Assembly: GCA_003134785.1 (NCBI GenBank)
Contig: PLCN01000002.1
Location: 62,219-126,218, forward strand
DNA length: 64,000 nucleotides
Reading direction: 5' to 3'
Source: Spartobacteria bacterium
GTDB taxonomy: Bacteria; Verrucomicrobiota; Verrucomicrobiia; Chthoniobacterales; UBA10450
Part shown: piece by piece, positions 58,912 through 64,000 of the stretch
Layout: every line of letters begins with the position of its first letter
How positions within the stretch are numbered: the first letter of the stretch is position 1
Translations under genes and position numbers: made by a program
The notes under the pieces: generated by a model
What the model was told of the DNA's origin: nothing
The model's input: the letters and a program-made list of their open reading frames with translations, nothing else
Database searches by the model: none

Positions 58912-59493
58912 ATGAGGGTACAACCCCATTCCCTTCCGCGTCTGTTGTTTTGTTGCGGTGCTTTCGCTCTCGGCCTGGCATTCTCTTGTCCGTCACCTGC
59001 CCAAAGCAATGAGACGAAATCTGACTCCGGCAAGGTAGCGTACTTTGCCGGCGGTTGTTTTTGGTGCACGCAAGAAATTTTCCGACAGGCGCCCGGGGTT
59101 ACCTCGGTTGTTTCCGGTTATATGTCCGGTGCGGAAACGGTCGAAGTCGCCTTCGATCCCGCCAAGACGAGCTACGAGAAATTACTGACGATATTTTGGC
59201 GGGCGCACGACCCCACCGAAATCGATCGCCAGGGCCCGGACACCGGGAGGCAATATCGCTCGGCCATCTTTTACATAAATGATCAACAACGTGAAATGGC
59301 TCAACGGTCCAAAAAACAGCTACAGGCGACCCACGCCTATCCGAAACCTATAGCTACCGGGATTACTCGCGCAGGTAGCTTCGATCGCGCCGACGAACAT
59401 CATCAGAATTTCTGTCGCAAGAACCCGAACAACTCTTACATCCAGCAAACGCTCGTGCCGAAGCTTAAGAAGCTTGGCCTAAAGCTCCCTTGA
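58912..59493 (+). CDS. msrA: Peptide methionine-S-sulfoxide reductase MsrA, exported
   Basis: It has 193 residues from the ATG at 58912. A signal peptide (RLLFCCGAFALGLAFSCPSP) precedes the MsrA domain: KVAYFAGGCFWCTQEIF, with the catalytic Cys49 in GCFWC, then VVSGYMSGAETVEVAFDP, FWRAHDPTEIDRQGPDTG and YRSAIFYIND. It reduces methionine S-sulfoxide in proteins. The export signal places it outside the cytoplasm, where ordinary thioredoxin cannot reach. Four bases separate it from the DUF1223 gene. Confidence 0.94.
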   Translation: MRVQPHSLPRLLFCCGAFALGLAFSCPSPAQSNETKSDSGKVAYFAGGCFWCTQEIFRQAPGVTSVVSGYMSGAETVEVAFDPAKTSYEKLLTIFWRAHDPTEIDRQGPDTGRQYRSAIFYINDQQREMAQRSKKQLQATHAYPKPIATGITRAGSFDRADEHHQNFCRKNPNNSYIQQTLVPKLKKLGLKLP

Positions 59494-59497
59494 AGTC

Positions 59498-60274
59498 ATG
59501 ATTAATGCGTCCAGCCGCGCCGGTCACGCCGAAGTTCGTTTGGCGCGCTGTCTCTTAATCGTAATCTTAATTAGCGGCGCTTACACAACGCGTACATTCG
59601 CCGGCGAAGAAGCGCTCTTTCAAAGCTCCGGCAAACAGACAAATCTTATAGAACTTTACACTGCGGAAGGATGTAGCAGTTGCCCGCCCGCCGAGGAGTG
59701 GCTTAGCAAACTTGGGGCGCAACCGGGCCTTTGGAAGGATTTCGTCCCCCTGGCGTTTCACGTCGATTACTGGGATGGGCGTGGCTGGAAAGATCGATTC
59801 GCGTCCGCGGCGTTCACCCAACGTCAGCGCGCTTACACGGCTGCCTGGAACAGCGGTTCCCCTTACACACCCGCCTTTGCTGTTAACGGCCGCGAATCGC
59901 GCTCGCCTGGATTGCCTGCTGCCACAAACGTCAACGCGGGCACGCTGAGAATCATGCGTGCGGGACGTAACCGATTTGTATTTGCCTATTCGCCGGCTTC
60001 CAAAACCGAATCGCAGTGGGATTTGCATGTCGCATTACTCGGCAGCGGAATCGTTTCAAAGGTTGCAGGCGGCGAAAACGCAGGGCGCCAGCTTCGACAC
60101 GACTTTGTGGTTCTGAAATACGATCGACTACGAATGACGGGCAGCGCGGGTCTCGTTCGGGCCGAGACCGCTTTAATCCGAGCAGAGGGAGCATCCCGCA
60201 GCGCGCTGGCAGCCTGGGTAACGCTCCACGACCAGATGATTCCAGTGCAAGCTACCGGCGGCTGGTTGCGGTGA
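59498..60274 (+). CDS. DUF1223 thioredoxin-like exported protein
   Basis: It has 258 residues with an N-terminal signal or anchor (CLLIVILISGAYTTRTFAG). The DUF1223 domain has LIELYTAEGCSSCPPAEEWL, with a CSSC pair at the thioredoxin-like active-site position, FVPLAFHVDYWDGRGWKDRF, RQRAYTAAWNSGSPYTPAFA. The remaining beta-rich C-terminus is FVFAYSPASKTESQWDLHVA. The family's role is not established. Lying between exported MsrA and MsrB, it is a good candidate for their electron donor or a redox partner. It is 22 bp before msrB. Confidence 0.85.
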   Translation: MINASSRAGHAEVRLARCLLIVILISGAYTTRTFAGEEALFQSSGKQTNLIELYTAEGCSSCPPAEEWLSKLGAQPGLWKDFVPLAFHVDYWDGRGWKDRFASAAFTQRQRAYTAAWNSGSPYTPAFAVNGRESRSPGLPAATNVNAGTLRIMRAGRNRFVFAYSPASKTESQWDLHVALLGSGIVSKVAGGENAGRQLRHDFVVLKYDRLRMTGSAGLVRAETALIRAEGASRSALAAWVTLHDQMIPVQATGGWLR

Positions 60275-60296
60275 GAAGAACACAAGGACGAGGAAT

Positions 60297-60821
60297 ATGC
60301 AGGGACGAATAGCCGCTTGTTTTTTACTTACTGGTCTTCTGCTCGTTTGCGGAATTACCGCCGCCAGGTCGGTTGATGCGGAAGTTCAACGGATTCGAAA
60401 ACAACTTAAGACGCTACCCATGAATCAGCCAGTGAAGCTCTCCGAAGAAGACTGGCGAAAGCTTCTGACGCCCGCCCAATTCCTTGTTCTGCGCCAGCGT
60501 GCGACGGAGCCTCCATTTACAAATGAGTATGCGAACGAGCATCAAAGCGGGATCTACCTTTGCGCCGCGTGCGGAAATGAACTCTTCGCTTCCAAGACAA
60601 AGTTCGAATCCGGAACCGGCTGGCCCAGCTTCTACGCGCCGCTCGCACCAGACAAGATAGCTCTAGCCGCGGATAGGACGACAGGCTTTTCGCGGCAAGA
60701 AGTTTTGTGCGCTCGATGCTGGTCACATCTTGGGCATGTCTTCAACGATGGTCCGCCCCCGACACATCTTCGTTACTGTTTGAATTCGGTTTCCCTGAAA
60801 TTGAAGAAGAGCAAGGAGTGA
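60297..60821 (+). CDS. msrB: Peptide methionine-R-sulfoxide reductase MsrB, exported
   Basis: It has 174 residues with a signal peptide (RIAACFLLTGLLLVCGITAA). The MsrB domain has CAACGNELF and CARCWSHLG (zinc Cys pairs), ESGTGWPSF, and the catalytic Cys in LRYCLNSVS. It reduces methionine R-sulfoxide in proteins outside the cytoplasm. It completes the msrA-DUF1223-msrB set. A truncated copy follows at 60963. Confidence 0.95.
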   Translation: MQGRIAACFLLTGLLLVCGITAARSVDAEVQRIRKQLKTLPMNQPVKLSEEDWRKLLTPAQFLVLRQRATEPPFTNEYANEHQSGIYLCAACGNELFASKTKFESGTGWPSFYAPLAPDKIALAADRTTGFSRQEVLCARCWSHLGHVFNDGPPPTHLRYCLNSVSLKLKKSKE

Positions 60822-60962
60822 TGGCATGCTGCATTGGGACGTGCTTGCTTCAAGAATGAATATCGCGTCGGCTGAAAGACCAAGCCGCCGCAAAAGTAGT
60901 CTTGTCACGTTGGCCTAAGCGGGTCTTGTGGCTAACTCGTTTCAATTCCATGACAGAGGTAG

Positions 60963-61361
60963 ATGAATGGCCCATCGAGACTTCCTGGCTGGCGAAAGCT
61001 TCTGACGCCCGTCCAATTCCTTGTTCTGCGTCAGCGCTCGACGGAGCCTCCATCTACAAATGAGTATGCGAACACGCATCAAAGCGAGATCTACCTTTGT
61101 GCCGCGTGCGGAAATGAACCCTTCGCTTCCAAGACAAAGGTCGAATCCGGAACCGGCTGGCCCAGTTTCTACGCGCCGCTCGCACCAGACAAAATAGCTC
61201 TAGCCGAGGATAAGACGACGGGCTTTTCGCGGCAAGAGGTTCTGTGCGCTCGATGCCGGTCACATCTTGGACGCGTCTTCAATGATGGTCCTCCCCCGAC
61301 ACATCTTCGTTACTGTTTGAAGTCGGTTTCACCGAGATGGAAGAAGGGCAAGGAGCGATAG
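60963..61361 (+). CDS. Second MsrB copy, truncated N-terminus, no signal peptide
   Basis: It has 132 residues. From about codon 9 (GWRKLLTPVQFLVLRQRSTE) the sequence is a near copy of msrB, about 90% identical in DNA, starting at 60989 (first copy 60452, shift about 537). The zinc Cys pairs (CAACGNEPF, CARCRSHLG), GTGWPSF and the catalytic RYCLKSV are all kept, so it may be active. It has lost the signal peptide and first 50 residues, so it would stay in the cytoplasm. A ribosome site (AGAGGT) precedes the ATG. Confidence 0.88.
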   Translation: MNGPSRLPGWRKLLTPVQFLVLRQRSTEPPSTNEYANTHQSEIYLCAACGNEPFASKTKVESGTGWPSFYAPLAPDKIALAEDKTTGFSRQEVLCARCRSHLGRVFNDGPPPTHLRYCLKSVSPRWKKGKER

Positions 61362-61508
61362 CTATGCGCCTGACGGCTTGAGTATGGTAGAGTTTTCGGC
61401 GCAGGGAAAACTGCTGACCCGATGGCGCTGAGTGCGAACCGTAATCACTTGTTACGATGGGCGACGCTCTCTCTTTGTAGGCGTAGCTGATTGATCTCGT
61501 TAGGCAAC

Positions 61509-61796
61509 ATGAATGTGCCTCTTGCACCCGGCGACAATGTTAGACCGGGCGTCTGGATTCTCGTTGTTATCGGCATTGTTAGTGCGATCCCCTTGGCGTT
61601 CAGCGTCTGGTTCGTTGCGTCGCTACTGTGGACCAGCGTTCGTCATGGATTTTCTCCTTTTGCGGTTTGGCGAAACGCTTTTCTGCATCGGGTGGCTTTC
61701 GCTCGCCGTCTTCTTCTTTGTTCTCTTGTCGCAGTGGATTCTGTTTCTTCTTCGCAGGCAACCCGTCATCCGAGGCAAACGCCTTTGGGGATTTAG
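61509..61796 (+). CDS. Possible small membrane protein
   Basis: It has 95 codons from the ATG at 61509 (NVPLAPGDNVRPGVW). One hydrophobic segment is at about 15-40 (WILVVIGIVSAIPLAFSVWF). The rest turns basic and shows no family. The overlapping frame that begins at 61645 encodes more hydrophobic residues, so this could be the first part of one gene broken by a frameshift near 61640, or a real short protein. Confidence 0.35.
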   Translation: MNVPLAPGDNVRPGVWILVVIGIVSAIPLAFSVWFVASLLWTSVRHGFSPFAVWRNAFLHRVAFARRLLLCSLVAVDSVSSSQATRHPRQTPLGI

Positions 61797-62001
61797 CGTC
61801 GCGTATTTCGCATTGTTTCTTAGTCTTTCGCTTGCTTGGTCGGCATATCTCGTCTGGTCTTCGTCTTATCCTGATCATTCGCGGCGCGATCTAGGATGGG
61901 GCTTTGTCGTGGTTTTTCCGCTACCTAGCCTCGGCCCCGCTTGTTGCTGTTTGTTCGTTTCCTATCTTGTCTGGACTCATCTGAATCGCCTAACCCGCTG
62001 A
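61645..62001 (+). CDS. Possible small polytopic membrane protein
   Basis: It has 118 residues with three or four hydrophobic segments (FCIGWLSLAVFFFVLLSQWI, WGFSVAYFALFLSLSLAWSA, GFVVVFPLPSLGPACCCLFV). No family recognised. The ATG at 61645 is inside another frame. See the preceding entry for the relation to it. The base content here is less GC-rich than the main part of the window. Confidence 0.5.
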   Translation: MDFLLLRFGETLFCIGWLSLAVFFFVLLSQWILFLLRRQPVIRGKRLWGFSVAYFALFLSLSLAWSAYLVWSSSYPDHSRRDLGWGFVVVFPLPSLGPACCCLFVSYLVWTHLNRLTR

Positions 62002-62271
62002 TCTAATTCTCGCTAGTTTCATGAAGGTCGCTCGTTGGTTCTTCGTGCTACCACCAATCCACGTCGAAAGGCAATCAGTTGGGGGCTTTTTTTCGGTGTC
62101 GTGATGACGCGTCCTCGGCGACAAGTAATGCGAGACAGCGTTAACTACTGCGCTACCAGGGATCAGCAGGAATATGCCGAGCCCGAAGGTTAGTAGAATG
62201 GGCCAAGGCTTTAGCCTGAACCCGCTCAATCGGATAAAGGATGAAACCTGCTGATTCGGCGCGGCGGGCAT
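61990..62271 (-). CDS. Possible small membrane protein, minus strand
   Basis: It has 93 residues with one hydrophobic segment (WPILLTFGLGIFLLIPGSAV). No family match and no clear ribosome site. It overlaps the end of the preceding plus-strand frame by 12 bp. Given as a weak candidate only. Beyond it to 62452 I see no gene. Confidence 0.3.
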   Translation of the reverse strand: MPAAPNQQVSSFIRLSGFRLKPWPILLTFGLGIFLLIPGSAVVNAVSHYLSPRTRHHDTEKKPPTDCLSTWIGGSTKNQRATFMKLARIRSAG

Positions 62272-62452
62272 GCAATCGTCGGGTTCGTTGAACGAATCAG
62301 TCTAACATATGATTATGCCGACAATTTCGACGGTCGTCCAGCGTACTAGCCAACAAATCCGTCATTCTCTCATGCCGAGTTCATACGACTATGCTGCAGT
62401 GACATCCCGTATCTCCGGTTCGAGTTTTCCCTCTTCTGTTATTGTGGGCGCG

Positions 62453-62857
62453 CTATCGAGTTAGCTCGCAAATCCAATTTGTTTCCCAAGTCTTACCACC
62501 GTCGGGCGAGAAGGATTGTTCCATGCGCGCCGATTTAGGTGAGATATTCAACGAGACGTAACGGACAAGAATCGCGCGCCCCTTGTATTGTTCCTCGTCG
62601 TAAAACTCGCCGCGGTTATCCTTGAACTCACCTACGACCGGCGGCAAACCGAGACCGCCTTTGTCCAAGTCCAAAAGGTAGACTGGAACGCTCCAGTCAC
62701 CCATTATCCCGCGTAAACCGGCAGTGCGGTCGCGCACCCAAACGGTCGTGCCGGGCGGGAAGTCATTCAAGGTAGCTTTGCCTCCGCTGAACATACCCAC
62801 TGTTTTCCAGTTAGCGTCCAGATTGGGATCGCCTGTGCAGGTTTGCACTTCGTTCAT
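62453..62857 (-). CDS. FN3-like and DUF1579-like mosaic protein
   Basis: It has 134 residues from the ATG at 62857. The first half (about 5-60) resembles a fibronectin-III-type repeat (DANWKTVGMFSGGKATLNDF, PPGTTVWVRDRTAGLRGIMG). The second half (about 80-134) matches the C-terminal part of DUF1579-like proteins (EFYDEEQYKGRAILVRYVSL, MEQSFSPDGGKTWETNWICE). The linker PVYLLDLDKGGLGLPPVVGE joins them. Both parts look incomplete, so it may be a fusion from deletion. Function unknown. Confidence 0.6.
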   Translation of the reverse strand: MNEVQTCTGDPNLDANWKTVGMFSGGKATLNDFPPGTTVWVRDRTAGLRGIMGDWSVPVYLLDLDKGGLGLPPVVGEFKDNRGEFYDEEQYKGRAILVRYVSLNISPKSARMEQSFSPDGGKTWETNWICELTR

Positions 62858-62927
62858 GCTCGGGATTCCTTTAGGGCGGCAGCGCGCGCCGACCGCGCGC
62901 CATGATGTGAAAGCAAGACCTCGATTA

Positions 62928-63881
62928 TCAGGCGCTGACCTCATGGCTGGTTCGTTTGCTGAGAGCATCAGCCAGAACCAGCGCAGTTCCGCTGAAGGCT
63001 AAAATATCAACGAAATTGTTCAGCCCACCGTCTATGTCGGAAGGGTTAGCGACTATGATGGGGAAGTAAACAAATACTCCTAGAAGCAGAATCACAATCC
63101 CCAGATATATTGCTGCCAAGCGTACCTTTTTATTCAGGCCAATACACGCGCCGCAAGCAATAAGAGCCGAGCCCGTGAGATAGGCCCAGAAAAGACGCCC
63201 AGGAATCCATGCAGGTGTTATTGTTTCCATAGGAATACCGGGCGCGAGCGTGGGATGCAAAAAATGCTCCACGCCGAAGACTATCGCCGGTATCCCCACG
63301 AAAAAGCGGCAAAGAGTTACCAACCCTGGCGTGCCATCGGAAAGCGTTCTTTTCGACTGTCTTCCGGCCAACGCAAAAGCTCCACCGCTGAAGGCTAGAT
63401 CCCTCAGGCCGATGGTCCAAAACAAACGAGCGCCATGTGTGGCCACTATGTTAGGGATATGCATCAGGACCACGAAAAGTAGAAACATGCATCCCAAAAG
63501 TGTGGCCGCCAGCCGTGCATGTTTCTCCAGGATGGTGCTCAGCACCGCGGCAATAAGCGCAATGCCCACCAGATAGACCCAAAATGTGTGCAGCGGCATC
63601 CAGGACGGAACGATACTGGCAACGAACTTTGTATTGGTAAAATGCTGCGTGGCGAATACTGCCATCGGGATGGCAAAGAACAGCCGACCGAATGGCGAGG
63701 TCTTGTCGAGCCCGTGTTTTTGCGGTAGCTCGTCCTTAATAATCTTTGTTAGCCCGATTACAAAAAGAACGGCGCAGCTAAAATACGGCCAGAACACGTC
63801 CGCCCGGATTGGGAAGACAGCAAATGCTAAAGCAAGACGAGCGTGGTGGAGAAATTGGAAACTGCAATACAGCATATTCAT
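62928..63881 (-). CDS. DoxX-like membrane protein with internal duplication
   Basis: It has 317 residues, eight or nine hydrophobic helices. The two halves are related: FGRLFFAIPMAVFATQHFTN, WMPLHTFWVYLVGIALIAAV and LCRFFVGIPAIVFGVEHFLH, WIPGRLFWAYLTGSALIACG, each then followed by HARLAATLLG / KVRLAAIYLG. The pattern is that of DoxX/DUF4149-type quinone-related membrane proteins. It overlaps the preceding gene on this strand by 4 bp (ATGA). Confidence 0.75.
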   Translation of the reverse strand: MNMLYCSFQFLHHARLALAFAVFPIRADVFWPYFSCAVLFVIGLTKIIKDELPQKHGLDKTSPFGRLFFAIPMAVFATQHFTNTKFVASIVPSWMPLHTFWVYLVGIALIAAVLSTILEKHARLAATLLGCMFLLFVVLMHIPNIVATHGARLFWTIGLRDLAFSGGAFALAGRQSKRTLSDGTPGLVTLCRFFVGIPAIVFGVEHFLHPTLAPGIPMETITPAWIPGRLFWAYLTGSALIACGACIGLNKKVRLAAIYLGIVILLLGVFVYFPIIVANPSDIDGGLNNFVDILAFSGTALVLADALSKRTSHEVSA

Positions 63882-64000
63882 TTTAGGATCACCATTACCC
63901 GACTCTGAATCACAAAGGGCTTAACCGGAATCTTCTTTTTGACTTCAAACACGGTGCCGAACTTACACCTACCCCGCCTGTTCGCGACTTTGTGAAACAG
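63878..64000 (-). CDS. C-terminal end of an unknown gene, cut by window
   Basis: On the minus strand the frame reads LFHKVANRRGRCKFGTVFEV, KKKIPVKPFVIQSRVMVILK and stops at TGA overlapping the DoxX-like start (ATGA), a typical operon junction. The family cannot be told from 40 residues. It suggests that the DoxX-like gene has an upstream cotranscribed partner. Confidence 0.6.
   Translation of the reverse strand: MFHKVANRRGRCKFGTVFEVKKKIPVKPFVIQSRVMVILK

Noticed and set aside
62420-62440. tRNA-end duplicate (GGTTCGAGT) as an attachment site paired with tRNA-Leu
   Set aside because: Nine matching bases of the universal T-loop only, in the opposite orientation to the tRNA; no direct repeat or integrase gene.
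1-64000. CRISPR arrays, integrases and insertion sequences
   Set aside because: No regularly spaced direct repeats with unique spacers, and no transposase or integrase-like frame was seen.

Overview
The window reads as a stretch of GC-rich bacterial chromosome, about 60% G+C by eye, carrying roughly 65 genes. I infer a member of the Verrucomicrobiota, most likely the soil Chthoniobacterales. The inference rests on the mix of families (DUF4388 receivers, short DUF883, DUF1259, GH75-like, ankyrin/L,D-transpeptidase) and on many short inverted and heptameric repeats between genes. No 16S gene or other decisive marker is present, so this is inference only. TGA, TAA and TAG are all used as stops.

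Layout. 1-7050: the end of pyrD, lysA, and a leftward metal-uptake cluster (small exported protein, OprP-like porin, ZnuA-like binding protein, ZnuB-like permease) with no ATPase gene. 7200-11900: leftward chromate resistance (chrB-chrA), then rightward PepSY-like, DUF1259 and beta-propeller exported proteins. 12200-18630: a NarL-type two-component pair, a pilin-like protein, a TMEM14 protein, a GH75 chitosanase-like protein, a frameshifted GreA/GreB-like gene and a D-aminoacylase-like amidohydrolase. 18850-29280: leftward DUF1353 lipoprotein, ResB plus a four-heme cytochrome, DUF883, HrpB helicase, a methyltransferase, pdxH, and an ankyrin-L,D-transpeptidase fusion. 29590-35210: small exported proteins, an Mrp ATPase, then a tightly overlapping pyrR-pyrB-pyrC operon. 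35240-41130: leftward DUF4870, murA, prmC, a large membrane protein with a decayed 5' copy of itself, prfA and rpmE. 41180-53710: an AMP-forming ligase, a double-receiver/DUF4388 regulator, then a polyphosphate/phosphate neighbourhood (ppk1, ROK glucokinase, PPK2, SixA, phosphodiesterase) around a DsbA-VKOR oxidative-folding pair. 53790-57000: hypothetical and GNAT genes, a chimeric pseudogene, a frameshifted epimerase and tRNA-Leu. 57250-64000: a MocR regulator divergent from an exported msrA-DUF1223-msrB repair operon, a truncated second msrB copy, and a less compact end with orphan membrane proteins and a DoxX-like protein.

The clearest cooperating sets are pyrRBC (pyrimidine synthesis with its own regulator), ppk1-ROK (make polyphosphate, then use it), DsbA-VKOR (disulfide formation) and MsrA-DUF1223-MsrB (repair of oxidised methionine outside the cytoplasm). 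The most unusual feature is the density of small repeats. At least six families of short inverted repeats and a set of 7-bp tandem repeats occur; two heptamer arrays and one inverted-repeat copy lie inside essential or housekeeping reading frames, and several inverted repeats supply stop codons. Three genes carry single-base frameshifts or an in-frame stop, which may be decay or sequencing error.
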